A program made the translations under genes and the position numbers. From Amphritea atlantica (GTDB lineage Bacteria; Pseudomonadota; Gammaproteobacteria; Pseudomonadales; Balneatricaceae): a stretch of DNA of 64,000 nt. This document shows positions 55,126 to 63,521 of this stretch, in pieces (position 1 is the first letter of the stretch; each line of letters starts with the position of its first letter). The notes beneath the pieces were generated by a model, which saw only the letters and a program-made list of their open reading frames with translations, was not told the DNA's origin and ran no database searches. The DNA is taken from contig NZ_FOGB01000017.1 of NCBI RefSeq assembly GCF_900111095.1, forward strand, positions 1 to 64,000. The letters are read 5' to 3'.

Positions 55126-56415
55126 TTACTCCGCAGCCAGTCTGGCAAATACCCGGCCAGCCGCTTCGATGGTGGCGTTGATATCCGCTTCGGTGTGAGC
55201 CTGAGACATAAAGCCTGCTTCAAACGCAGACGGTGCCAGATAGATACCCTCGTCCAGCATGCCATGGAAGAAACGGCCAAACTTATCGGCATCGCACTTC
55301 ATCACTTCAGCGAAGCAGGTGACCTGTTCCTGATCGGTGAAGAACAGACCGAACATACCGCCGACCTGGGTGGTGGTGAATGGCACGCCGTGACGCAGTG
55401 CCATCGCTTCGAAGCCCTGCGTCAGCAGTTCGGTTTTAGCGCTGAGTTTCTCGTGAAACCCCTCCTCTTGAAGGGCGGTCAGCATCGCCAGACCAGCCGC
55501 CATCGCCAGTGGGTTGCCGGACAGTGTGCCAGCCTGATAAACCGGTCCCAGAGGTGAGATGTGTTCCATAATCTCTCGTTTGCCTCCGAAGGCTCCGACC
55601 GGCAGGCCACCGCCGATAACCTTGCCCATGGTGGTCAGATCGGGAATGACACCGTAATAACCCTGTGCGCCTGTCAGGGAAACCCTGAAGCCGGTCATCA
55701 CTTCATCCAGAATCAGCACGGTGCCGTACTGGTCACAGATATCACGCAGTCCTTCCAGGAAGCCTGGAACCGGTGGAATGCAGTTCATATTGCCGGCAAC
55801 CGGCTCAACAATAATACAGGCGATCTCGTTGCCCGCTTCGGCAAATGCTTCACGGACATTGTCGAGATCGTTGTAGGTGAGGGTGATGGTGTGTTCAGCC
55901 AGACTGGCGGGGACGCCGGGAGAGCTTGGTTCGCCCAGGGTCAGCATACCGGAACCGGCTTTCACCAGCAGCGAGTCGGAGTGGCCGTGGTAGCAGCCTT
56001 CAAATTTTACGATCTTGTCTCGGCGGGTATAGCCACGGGCCAGGCGGATCGCGCTCATGGTGGCTTCGGTACCGGAGTTAACCATCCGTACCAGATCCAT
56101 GCCCGGCATCATCTCGCAGACCTTGTCCGCCATGTCGATCTCAATCGCTGTGGGCGCACCAAAGCCCAGTCCTGAGTCCATGACGTTGCGGACAGCATCC
56201 ATAACCGCTGGGTGTGAGTGACCCAGAATCATCGGTCCCCATGAGCCAACATAGTCGATATATTTATTGTCATCCTCATCGAACAGATAGGCCGCTTCAC
56301 CGCGCTTGAAGAAGATCGGTGTACCTCCGACACCTTTAAAGGCGCGAACCGGTGAATTAACGCCACCAGGAATATGGGCCTGTGCGGCCTGAAATAAAGA
56401 TTCTGAACGGGACAT
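55126..56415 (-). CDS. hemL: Glutamate-1-semialdehyde 2,1-aminomutase
   Basis: 429 residues. It makes 5-aminolevulinate from glutamate-1-semialdehyde, the first committed step of heme synthesis. Class III aminotransferase fold with [15 protein letters not shown] at the start, [51 protein letters not shown] and the Schiff-base Lys in [18 protein letters not shown]. thiE lies upstream on the same strand with 33 bases between them. Confidence 0.97.
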   Translation of the reverse strand: MSRSESLFQAAQAHIPGGVNSPVRAFKGVGGTPIFFKRGEAAYLFDEDDNKYIDYVGSWGPMILGHSHPAVMDAVRNVMDSGLGFGAPTAIEIDMADKVCEMMPGMDLVRMVNSGTEATMSAIRLARGYTRRDKIVKFEGCYHGHSDSLLVKAGSGMLTLGEPSSPGVPASLAEHTITLTYNDLDNVREAFAEAGNEIACIIVEPVAGNMNCIPPVPGFLEGLRDICDQYGTVLILDEVMTGFRVSLTGAQGYYGVIPDLTTMGKVIGGGLPVGAFGGKREIMEHISPLGPVYQAGTLSGNPLAMAAGLAMLTALQEEGFHEKLSAKTELLTQGFEAMALRHGVPFTTTQVGGMFGLFFTDQEQVTCFAEVMKCDADKFGRFFHGMLDEGIYLAPSAFEAGFMSQAHTEADINATIEAAGRVFARLAAE

Positions 56416-56448
56416 GATGAACTCTCTTAAATTCGTGTCGTGAGCGGA

Positions 56449-57078
56449 TCAGTTAAACAGACTGTCAAACTGTCCGGCCCGGGCGCAAATATCATCGCAG
56501 GCAAACAGACTGTGGATCACTGCGATCATATCCGCCCCGGCTGAAATTACCTGCCCTGCATTATCCATATTAATGCCGCCAATCGCTACCACCGGAACGG
56601 GTAGTGTTGATCCAGCTTCAGCTAACAGAGAAATGGGGGCAGGCGTGGCATCGGGTTTGGTACTGGAGGGGAAAAAGGCGCCAAAGGCAACATAATCAGC
56701 GCTTTGCTGACAGGCGGTCTGTGCCAGTGTCAATGAACTGTGGCAGGTGTTGCCGATAATAGCTTCCCTGCCCAGATATTCACGGGCCTGGCTGATGTTC
56801 CCGTCACTCTGGCCCAGATGAACACCATGGGCACCACAGGCCCTGGCTAACTCAGTATCATCGTTGATCAGCAGAGGGCGATGAAACTGATTACACAGAT
56901 CCACCAGTGCCAGTGCCTGTTGCAGACGTTTTGCCTGATCGGTTGATTTGTCCCGGTACTGAATGATGCGGGCACCACCCCGCAGAGCCTGCTCTACCTG
57001 GAATAGCAGGCTGTCGGTATCCGGCATAAGAGTACTATCGGTAATGGCGTACAGGCCATGTAATGGGGGTTTTGTCAT
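56449..57078 (-). CDS. thiE: Thiamine-phosphate synthase
   Basis: 209 residues, a TIM barrel that joins the pyrimidine diphosphate and thiazole phosphate. GARIIQYRDKS, LLINDDTELARACGAHGVHLGQSD and VVAIGGINMDNAGQVISAGADMIAVI are the family motifs. It is next to hemL, as in Pseudomonas. No thiamine riboswitch was seen upstream. Confidence 0.95.
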   Translation of the reverse strand: MTKPPLHGLYAITDSTLMPDTDSLLFQVEQALRGGARIIQYRDKSTDQAKRLQQALALVDLCNQFHRPLLINDDTELARACGAHGVHLGQSDGNISQAREYLGREAIIGNTCHSSLTLAQTACQQSADYVAFGAFFPSSTKPDATPAPISLLAEAGSTLPVPVVAIGGINMDNAGQVISAGADMIAVIHSLFACDDICARAGQFDSLFN

Positions 57079-57103
57079 CGGTGGATCGCTGCTGTGTTGT
57101 GGG

Positions 57104-58846
57104 TTAATCGATTTTCTGGGTGTAGAACTGTTCCACCTGTTCCCGGGTCAGGGTGCCGGTAATCTCCTTGCTGTAGTTCTGTATCCAGAGGGCATCCAGA
57201 CGTTCACTGTTCATCCGGTCCAGAGCCTCTTTCAGGGTTGCGTTGATGCCCAGAGAGACAATATCTTTGCGGATGGCGGGCACTTCCATAAGATCCAGTT
57301 CCAGCTGTGGGTCAAAGCCGTTCAGTTCGCTTTCCCGGTCGATAAAATACTGTAAATCGGCCGGTAACATCATATAGCGGGGAACCCCCGGACGATCCTC
57401 CAGCACCAGCCATTCAGGCCGTTGCTCCAGTGCTTTTATGGCGGATTCACAACCGATAGTCCGATCGCAACAGACAAAGCTGGTATTCATCACACTGGCT
57501 ACTCCCAGGCGGGACAGCACCTGAGTCAGCGGTTCCTGACGGTAATCCAGCCCCTGTGCTTTGAGAGAACTGAGGAAGATCGATGGTTGATTAAAAAAGA
57601 ACCGTACAGTGGTGCTGGCGACCACAATGGCCAGCATCCCGGGGAAAATAATATTTGGATTACCGGTCAGTTCCAACAGTGCGATCAGGGCCGCCAGTGG
57701 TGCATTCAGTACGGCTCCCATCATCGCCCCCATCCCCAGCATGGCGTAGAAGCCAACACCGGAATGACTCTCGCCACTATAGTAACCGATCAGCATGGCA
57801 AAGGTGGCGCCGGTGATTGCGCCGATATAAAGCGTTGGACCGATCAGCCCGCCGGGGATGCCCAGGCCGAGAACGATGGGTGTCAGCAACCATTTAGCGA
57901 TGAGTAATCCTGCCAGTAGTGCCAGGCTGGAATGGCCCTGTAAAACTTCTGAAATGGTGTCATAACCGAGCCCCATGACCTGTGGATACCAGATCGCAAC
58001 CAGACCCGTTAGCGCGCCTGAAATCAGAAGTTTGATCCCCAGAGGCCAGCTAACTGACTTCTGCGTTTGTACCATAATGCGGATAAATCCCCCGGCGAGC
58101 AGCGCACAGATAATGCCCAGTAAAATTACAAAAGGGATTTCGGCGACCGACTGAATCTGCAATGCCGGGATAGTGAACGCTGACTCCACACCATAGGTCA
58201 CCCGGATCAGCAGAGCCGCGGTGACAGAGGCAACCAGCACCGGGGTAAAACCGATCACGGTATACTCCATCAGAATCACTTCCATGGAGAAGATCACCCC
58301 GGCCAGCGGTGTATTAAAAGCGGCGGATATCGCGGCGGCCACCCCGCATCCGACTAATAATCGCAGCGTGTTATTGGGCAGTTTAAGCACCTGACCGATA
58401 AGACTGCCGCAGGCCGCACCCAGATGGATGGCCGGCCCCTCCCGACCAACGGAGTGGCCGGTTAGCAGTGCAATAGCAGCGCCGAAAAACTGCACCAGCA
58501 TATTTTTCGCAGGCAGCTGTCCCTGATGGTAACTGAGTCGTTCGAGTACATGGACAACACCGATTTTGCGGCTGGAGGGGAGTAATTTCCATAGCAGCAT
58601 TAAGATTGCGATGCTGCCACCAAGCGGCAGGATAATGCGCACCCAGGTGGGTAAGCCCTCAAAGTTTTCACTGTTATGATCCGGTAGCCAGAACTCCAGA
58701 GGGATATCTATCACCAGTCGGAAGGCGAGAATGAACAGACCTGCAACCAGGCCTGACACAATTCCCAGCAGTACCAGTTGCGGTAAAGCTTCAGCATGGG
58801 CCAGCCGGTTGCGAAAGTGAGCGAATGAGAGGGAGTCTTTGAACAT
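57104..58846 (-). CDS. ClC family chloride transporter with CBS domains
   Basis: 580 residues. A membrane part of about 430 residues has the ClC filter motifs GREGPAIHLGAACG, with the gating Glu that marks proton-coupled antiporters, and GIPGGLIGPTLYIGA. The first filter motif GSGIP is altered (KIGVVHVLERL context). The C-terminal 140 residues resemble a CBS pair (VASVMNTSFVCCDRT and the TLKEALDRMNSERLDALWIQ region), which binds nucleotides in relatives. Confidence 0.88.
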   Translation of the reverse strand: MFKDSLSFAHFRNRLAHAEALPQLVLLGIVSGLVAGLFILAFRLVIDIPLEFWLPDHNSENFEGLPTWVRIILPLGGSIAILMLLWKLLPSSRKIGVVHVLERLSYHQGQLPAKNMLVQFFGAAIALLTGHSVGREGPAIHLGAACGSLIGQVLKLPNNTLRLLVGCGVAAAISAAFNTPLAGVIFSMEVILMEYTVIGFTPVLVASVTAALLIRVTYGVESAFTIPALQIQSVAEIPFVILLGIICALLAGGFIRIMVQTQKSVSWPLGIKLLISGALTGLVAIWYPQVMGLGYDTISEVLQGHSSLALLAGLLIAKWLLTPIVLGLGIPGGLIGPTLYIGAITGATFAMLIGYYSGESHSGVGFYAMLGMGAMMGAVLNAPLAALIALLELTGNPNIIFPGMLAIVVASTTVRFFFNQPSIFLSSLKAQGLDYRQEPLTQVLSRLGVASVMNTSFVCCDRTIGCESAIKALEQRPEWLVLEDRPGVPRYMMLPADLQYFIDRESELNGFDPQLELDLMEVPAIRKDIVSLGINATLKEALDRMNSERLDALWIQNYSKEITGTLTREQVEQFYTQKID

Positions 58847-59002
58847 CCGGAACGAGTCAGCCTGTATTTAAAACCGCTTTAAAGAACGACGTGGCGGGGC
58901 TTTTCGTGGTGTATTTTACTGATACCCAATAGTAATGCCCCTCAAGGGTTTGTATCATACGCAGACAGAATAGAAAACCGTAGAACGATTTGTGAGGTCA
59001 AA

Positions 59003-60034
59003 GTGATCAAAGTAGGTATCGTAGGTGGCACCGGATATACCGGCGTAGAGCTGCTCAGGCTGTTGGCGAACCATTCCCAGGTGTCGGTCGAGGTCATTAC
59101 CTCCCGCTCTGAGGAAGGGATGCGAATCGACGATATGTACCCCAACCTGCGTGGTCACTATGATCTGCAGTTTACGGTTCCGGATGTGGAGACCCTGGCG
59201 CAGTGTGATGCAGTGTTCTTTGCAACCCCGCACGGGGTGGCGATGAAAATGGCTCCTGAACTGGTCGAACGGGGCGTTCGGGTGATCGATCTGGGGGCGG
59301 ATTTCCGCATTAAAGATCTGGAACTCTGGTCTAAATGGTATGGCATGGAGCACACCAGCGCAGAGCTGGCGGCGAAAGCGGTGTATGGTTTGCCTGAGGT
59401 GAATCGTGAAGCGATTAAGACCGCGCAGATGATCGCCTGCCCGGGATGCTACCCAACAGCGACTCAGCTGGGTTTTCTGCCACTGGTTGAAAATGGTCTG
59501 ATCGATCATCGTCGTCTGATTGCCGATGTGAAATCTGGTGTCAGTGGTGCCGGTCGTGGCGCCAGTGTCGGTTCGCTTCTGTGTGAAAGCAGTGAAAGCA
59601 TGAAGGCTTATGCAGTTGCCGGCCATCGTCACCTGCCAGAGGTGAAACAGGGATTAAGTGAAGCTGCAGGCCGCCCCGTTGGTCTGACGTTTGTACCCCA
59701 CCTGACACCGATGATCCGGGGTATTCATGCAACCCTTTATGGCATTCTGAAAGATCCGGTTGATGGTTTGCAGGAGCTGTTTGAACAACGATATGCGAAT
59801 GAGCCGTTTGTGGACGTGATGCCTGCGGGCAGTCTGCCTGAAACCCGCAGCGTCAAAGGTGCCAACATGTGCCGGATCAGTGTTTTCCGGCCACAGAACG
59901 ACGATACCGTGGTGGTACTGTCGGTGATTGATAACCTGGTCAAAGGGGCAGCAGGACAGGCAATTCAGAATCTCAACATTATGTTTGGCTTTGAAGAAAC
60001 AGAGGGCCTGCGTCACGCTGGGATGATGCCATAA
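59003..60034 (+). CDS. argC: N-acetyl-gamma-glutamyl-phosphate reductase
   Basis: 343 residues. NADPH-dependent third step of arginine synthesis. N-terminal [17 protein letters not shown] binds NADP, the catalytic Cys is in [15 protein letters not shown], and the His is in [15 protein letters not shown]. The start is GTG with GAGG upstream. It precedes erpA, a pairing also found in Pseudomonas. Confidence 0.97.
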   Translation: MIKVGIVGGTGYTGVELLRLLANHSQVSVEVITSRSEEGMRIDDMYPNLRGHYDLQFTVPDVETLAQCDAVFFATPHGVAMKMAPELVERGVRVIDLGADFRIKDLELWSKWYGMEHTSAELAAKAVYGLPEVNREAIKTAQMIACPGCYPTATQLGFLPLVENGLIDHRRLIADVKSGVSGAGRGASVGSLLCESSESMKAYAVAGHRHLPEVKQGLSEAAGRPVGLTFVPHLTPMIRGIHATLYGILKDPVDGLQELFEQRYANEPFVDVMPAGSLPETRSVKGANMCRISVFRPQNDDTVVVLSVIDNLVKGAAGQAIQNLNIMFGFEETEGLRHAGMMP

Positions 60035-60047
60035 ACAGGAATTATCT

Positions 60048-60072
60048 ATACTTGACTAATTTACTTGGTTAA
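60048..60072 (+). promoter_or_regulatory. IscR type 1-like site and promoter of erpA
   Basis: ATACTTGACT is followed by AATTTACTTGGTTAA, close to the type 1 IscR operators seen at isc promoters. TTGACT (60052-60057) and GATAAT (60076-60081), 18 bases apart, form a promoter overlapping it. Control of the Fe-S carrier gene by IscR would be expected; the site call is from memory of the motif. Confidence 0.5.
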
Positions 60073-60120
60073 TAAGATAATAGCGCCTGAACAGGCAAAA
60101 TCGATTTAAGTGGAGCAGAT

Positions 60121-60471
60121 ATGACAGAGATGACTGACCAGCAGCCGGAGATGGTTTTTTCCGATTCCGCAGCGGCAAAGGTAAGAAGTCTGATCGAAGA
60201 GGAACAGAACGATAACCTTAAACTGAGGGTATTTATTACCGGTGGTGGGTGTGCTGGGTTCTCTTATGGCTTCACATTTGATGAGGCGATAGCCGACGAT
60301 GACACCGCAATAGAAAATCATGGCGTCACCATGGTGGTAGACCCGATGAGCTATCAGTATCTGGTGGGATCAGTGGTGGATTACAAGGAGGGGCTGCAAG
60401 GCTCCCAGTTTGTGATTAATAACCCAAATGCCACCACTACCTGTGGCTGTGGCTCCTCTTTCTCCATCTGA
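60121..60471 (+). CDS. erpA: Iron-sulfur cluster insertion protein ErpA
   Basis: 116 residues, A-type carrier delivering Fe-S clusters to apoproteins such as IspG/IspH. The three ligand Cys are in [12 protein letters not shown] and [11 protein letters not shown]. The length is standard. It has its own promoter in the argC-erpA gap and a terminator after it. Confidence 0.96.
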   Translation: MTEMTDQQPEMVFSDSAAAKVRSLIEEEQNDNLKLRVFITGGGCAGFSYGFTFDEAIADDDTAIENHGVTMVVDPMSYQYLVGSVVDYKEGLQGSQFVINNPNATTTCGCGSSFSI

Positions 60472-60493
60472 TTGCACATCTGTTACCACAGTT

Positions 60494-60519
60494 AAAAAGC
60501 CAGCATCTGCTGGCTTTTT
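60494..60519 (+). terminator. Intrinsic terminator after erpA
   Basis: AAAAAGCCAGCA-TC-TGCTGGCTTTTT. The symmetric A and T runs let it also serve the convergent small membrane protein gene. Confidence 0.9.
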
Positions 60520-60539
60520 GCTTTTTGGTCATTGGGTGA

Positions 60540-60740
60540 TTAACCCAGCACGTGGGAAATATATATTTTTGCTGTCAGACCAAACAGTGTCAGGCCCCCT
60601 AATATTCCGAGAAAAATAGTCCGCCCTTCACGGTTAGCTCCCGCTTTCAGCGATACGTGCCAGACGCTCCAGAGCTTAAAAACAATCATTCCGATAACTG
60701 CAATAAAGACACAGATTTCGCTTGTAGACCAGATAACCAT
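60540..60740 (-). CDS. Small two-helix membrane protein in the NO regulon
   Basis: 66 residues with two hydrophobic helices (about 8-26 and 46-63) joined by a basic loop (KAGANREGRT). ATG 60740 has GGAGAG seven bases upstream; a TTG five codons earlier overlaps that site. I do not recognise the family. An NsrR-like operator starts 17 bases before the ATG, and the hemerythrin gene is divergent, so a role in nitric-oxide response is inferred from regulation alone. Confidence 0.7.
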   Translation of the reverse strand: MVIWSTSEICVFIAVIGMIVFKLWSVWHVSLKAGANREGRTIFLGILGGLTLFGLTAKIYISHVLG

Positions 60741-60756
60741 TGTCTGACTCTCCAAT

Positions 60757-60779
60757 AATATTCATTTGACATGAATATT
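60757..60779. promoter_or_regulatory. NsrR-like operator 1
   Basis: AATATTCATTT-G-ACATGAATATT, an 11-1-11 inverted repeat with one mismatch. It matches the NsrR layout (two 11-base arms, one-base gap, ATTCATTT core). It is the site nearer the minus-strand small membrane gene. Confidence 0.75.
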
Positions 60780-60789
60780 ATATCTGAAT

Positions 60790-60812
60790 AACATTCATTT
60801 CAAATGAATATT
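60790..60812. promoter_or_regulatory. NsrR-like operator 2
   Basis: AACATTCATTT-C-AAATGAATATT, an 11-1-11 inverted repeat with one mismatch, 26 bases before the hemerythrin start. Its centre is 33 bases, about three helix turns, from that of operator 1. Confidence 0.78.
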
Positions 60813-60837
60813 AAAGGGTCTGTTCAGGAGTCAGGCA

Positions 60838-61221
60838 ATGAAAAGATCAGCGCTTCTTAAATCTCTTAGCCGTGAGCATCATGGCGCATTGATTTATGCC
60901 AAACGGTTGCTGGATCTCTCGCAAAAAGACACCCGTTTAATGCAGAGCTACTGGCGGGATATTTGTGAGGCTGTGCAAGCAGAGCTCAAGACCCATTTTG
61001 CCGAGGAAGAGAAGCTGGTTGAGGGGATCAGTGAGCCGCTGTTGGCGCGCTTCAGAGATGAGCACCGGCAGCTACGAGCGTTATTCAAGAGTGAGGATGC
61101 CGACCAGTTGAAGCGATTTGCTAACCTGCTCAGAGAGCATATTCGTTTTGAAGAGCGAGAGCTATTTCCCTGTTTAGAAGCGCGTTATTACGAGGTCTTG
61201 CAACAGAATCAGATGCGCTGA
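60838..61221 (+). CDS. Hemerythrin-like di-iron protein
   Basis: 127 residues, helical bundle with the hemerythrin ligand pattern: His pair in SREHHGAL, HFAEEEKLV, DEHRQLRAL and LREHIRFEERELFP. Candidate role is nitric-oxide or oxygen binding, or repair of iron centres as for YtfE, though it lacks YtfE's N-terminal domain. Placed between NsrR-like operators and hmp, so it most likely belongs to the NsrR regulon. Confidence 0.85.
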   Translation: MKRSALLKSLSREHHGALIYAKRLLDLSQKDTRLMQSYWRDICEAVQAELKTHFAEEEKLVEGISEPLLARFRDEHRQLRALFKSEDADQLKRFANLLREHIRFEERELFPCLEARYYEVLQQNQMR

Positions 61222-61286
61222 AGTAGTGATGCAGCGTCTGGTAATACATAAATCAAATTAAAGCTTTGTCAATCTAAAGGGTGGTT

Positions 61287-62492
61287 ATGCAAACAGAAAC
61301 AATAGCTATTGTGAAAGCGACAGTGCCTGCTATTCAGGCGTCGGGAGAAGCGATCACACAACATTTTTATCGGCTGCTGTTCGCCGAGAATCCGGAACTT
61401 CAGCATGTGTTCAATATGGCCAGTCAGGCAAACGGTCGGCAGCAGTCAACCCTGGCCGCTGCGATTCTGGGATATGCCGCGAATATCGACAATCTTGCTG
61501 CGCTGGGTGGTGCGGTTGAGAAAATCGCCATGAAGCATTTTAGTCTGGATATAACCCCGCCACAGTATGAGACTGTCGGGCGTAATCTGCTAAAGGCGAT
61601 CAGGGCGGTGTTAGGTGAAGAGGTTGCTACAGACAGTGTTTTGCAGGCCTGGGCAGAAGCGTACCAACAGTTAGCGGATATTCTGATTGGCCGCGAACAA
61701 CAGCTCTATGCCCAGGCTGAAGCAGAGGGATGGTCTGGTTTTAAAGCGTTCAGTGTTACCCGTATCGTCGATGAGAGCGATGAAATCCGCTCCATTTATT
61801 TGCGTCCAGTCGATGGTAAACCGCTGCCTGTATACCTTCCTGGTCAGTTCATCAGTATGAAAGTCGTCAACCCGGACTGGGAACATGAAGAGATACGTCA
61901 GTATAGCCTGTCTGACCGTCATACCCCCGAGGGGTATCGCATCTCAGTTAAGCGGGAGCCTGCGCCTGTTGCTGGCATTCCTGAAGGGCGGGTGTCTAAT
62001 TATCTGCATACACAGATCAGGGAGGGGAGTCAGCTGGCGATCCATATGCCCGGGGGTGATCTGTTGCTGCAGCAGAATAGGCGTCCCGTGGTGCTGATTA
62101 GCGGAGGCGTGGGGATCACCCCGATGTTGAGTATGCTGAATGAACTGATGCTCAATCAGGATGACCGAAAAATTGTCTGGCTGCATGGTACCCGTAACCA
62201 AAAGAGTCATGCATTTGCAGAACATATTCATTGTCTGAAAAGGGACTACCCTGATCTGACCGCAGCCACCTTTTATGATGCCCCGGCTGGTGTCCGGCAA
62301 GGGGTTGATTATGACCACCAGGGTTATATCACAGCGGACTGGCTGGCGCATTATTGCCCGGAGGATGCAGAATACTATTTTTGCGGCCCCGTCCCCTTTA
62401 TGAAAGCGATCTATCGGCAGTTGAAAGCGCGAGGTGTCGAGGATGAAAGACTTCACTATGAAGTCTTTGGACCGGGGGAAAGCCTGGCTTAA
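61287..62492 (+). CDS. hmp: Flavohemoprotein, nitric oxide dioxygenase
   Basis: 401 residues. It oxidises nitric oxide to nitrate with oxygen and NADPH. Globin domain (1-140) with the proximal His in KIAMKHFSLDI, then the FAD domain with RQYSLSDRHTPEGY, then the NAD domain with LISGGVGITPMLSML and YYFCGPVPFM near the end. ATG 61287 follows AAAGGGTGG; a GTG two codons earlier is too close to that site. No separate NsrR site was seen in the 65 bases upstream, so it may be transcribed with the hemerythrin gene. Confidence 0.96.
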   Translation: MQTETIAIVKATVPAIQASGEAITQHFYRLLFAENPELQHVFNMASQANGRQQSTLAAAILGYAANIDNLAALGGAVEKIAMKHFSLDITPPQYETVGRNLLKAIRAVLGEEVATDSVLQAWAEAYQQLADILIGREQQLYAQAEAEGWSGFKAFSVTRIVDESDEIRSIYLRPVDGKPLPVYLPGQFISMKVVNPDWEHEEIRQYSLSDRHTPEGYRISVKREPAPVAGIPEGRVSNYLHTQIREGSQLAIHMPGGDLLLQQNRRPVVLISGGVGITPMLSMLNELMLNQDDRKIVWLHGTRNQKSHAFAEHIHCLKRDYPDLTAATFYDAPAGVRQGVDYDHQGYITADWLAHYCPEDAEYYFCGPVPFMKAIYRQLKARGVEDERLHYEVFGPGESLA

Positions 62493-62496
62493 ACAG

Positions 62497-62684
62497 ATGA
62501 AACTGATTCTTAAGAGTGCAATGGTTGCCGGAGTGATGTCGCTGTTCTTCTGTTTCAGTACTGATCAGTTGGGCGTGTGGAGTAAACTTTATCCACAAGC
62601 GGCGGCACTCGCGGCATGCTGCAATTTGTTGTTACGGCGATTATGATTGCTTCCGCTATGGCGAGGGAATTAAACGGGGTATAG
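62497..62684 (+). pseudogene. Frameshifted small membrane protein gene
   Basis: ATG 62497 opens a frame giving MKLILKSAMVAGVMSLFFCF (residues 1-20) and a second segment that ends as CCNLLLRRL. Around 62610-62615 (CTCGCGGCATG) the -1 frame continues naturally with GMLQFVVTAIMIASAMAREL and stops at 62684, just before the terminator. The two parts together would make a two-helix protein of about 60 residues. One lost G in GCGGGC would explain it; programmed frameshifting or a sequencing error are alternatives. Confidence 0.4.
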
Positions 62685-62705
62685 TTGTCTATGCCCCGTT
62701 TTTTA
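62672..62705 (+). terminator. Intrinsic terminator before nsrR
   Basis: AAACGGGGTATA/TATGCCCCGTTT stem (one G-T pair) followed by TTTTTT. It separates the hmp unit from nsrR. Confidence 0.88.
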
Positions 62706-62729
62706 TTGTTTCTGACTTGAGGAGTGGCT

Positions 62730-63158
62730 ATGAGACTAAGCGCTTTTACCGATTTTGGCCTGCGAACATTGATGTATCTGGCTACTCTGGAAGAAGCGCG
62801 GTTGAGTAGCGTGGCAGAAGTGTCCGCCGTCTATCAGGTGTCTCAGAGTCATATGGTGAAAGTAATTGGGCAACTGGCTAAACTGGGGTATGTGCAGACG
62901 ATTCGCGGTAAGAATGGCGGCATCCGGCTGGCGCAGTCTCCTGAATCGATCAATATTGGCGATGTCATCGAACAGTTGGAAAACCATCTGGATGGTGTTG
63001 ATTGTCTGTCAACGTCCTGTCAACTGCTGCCTTGCTGTGAATTAAAAAAAGCACTGATGGAGGGGATGCGGGCGTTTATCAATACCATGCGTCAGTACAC
63101 GCTGGCCGATCTGATGGTGAATAAGCGGCAACTGATCCCGTTGCTGGCCGCAGGCTGA
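62730..63158 (+). CDS. nsrR: Nitric oxide-sensing repressor NsrR (Rrf2 family)
   Basis: 142 residues. MRLSAFTDFGLRTLMYLA begins the winged-helix domain, VYQVSQSHMVKVIGQLAKLGYV is the recognition region and RGKNGGIRLA is the wing. The Fe-S ligands are the three Cys in DCLSTSCQLLPCC (C-x5-C-x5-C). The cluster reacts with NO and the repressor leaves the operator. ATG 62730 has GAGGAG six bases upstream. The gene's own promoter would lie in or after the terminator; no NsrR box is obvious before it. Confidence 0.93.
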   Translation: MRLSAFTDFGLRTLMYLATLEEARLSSVAEVSAVYQVSQSHMVKVIGQLAKLGYVQTIRGKNGGIRLAQSPESINIGDVIEQLENHLDGVDCLSTSCQLLPCCELKKALMEGMRAFINTMRQYTLADLMVNKRQLIPLLAAG

Positions 63159-63521
63159 TTCTTTGCCCAATGATGTGCCAGTTCAGAACGGCTTTTCAGT
63201 CGGGTAAGCTGAATCACGCTTTATCCTCTTCATTATTAAACGATCTCCCTCAATATTGCAGTCGCTGACCGGCCCGATAGCGAATATTTAATGATTTCAT
63301 CACTGTTTATTCAAATGGTGATTTTTTTGCTGAAATATATCGATAAATCCCTCTTTTAAATAATGATATTTTTAATTTGATTCATTTGTAAGTCGCTGAA
63401 TTTTAATTGATTTTATAAAAACTGAAAGTGCTGTTCTTCTGGAGCGTTTCTTGCTTTTTCACGACAGGATGCTTGCGTCCTGAAAAGTCATAAAAACACT
63501 AATAAGAACAGGAACTATTTT
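63159..63521. other. Control region upstream of catechol 2,3-dioxygenase
   Basis: 363 bases without a gene. An AT-rich part (63290-63420) holds two similar elements, AATTTGATTCATTTG (63375-63389 approximately) and TTTTAATTGATTTTAT (63401-63416). These could be activator sites of the XylR/DmpR type (consensus TTGATCAATTGATCAA), but the match is weak. A sigma54 promoter follows at 63440. Confidence 0.45.
63440..63455 (+). promoter_or_regulatory. Sigma54-type promoter of the catechol dioxygenase gene
   Basis: TGGAGCGTTTCTTGCT has GG and GC ten bases apart and a perfect TTGCT -12 element. Transcription would begin near 63467, 55 bases before the start codon. Confidence 0.65.

Noticed and set aside
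61222-61286. FNR/Dnr or NsrR site directly before hmp
   Set aside because: The gap contains AATACATAAATCAAATT and TTGTCAAT, but no symmetric site could be supported.
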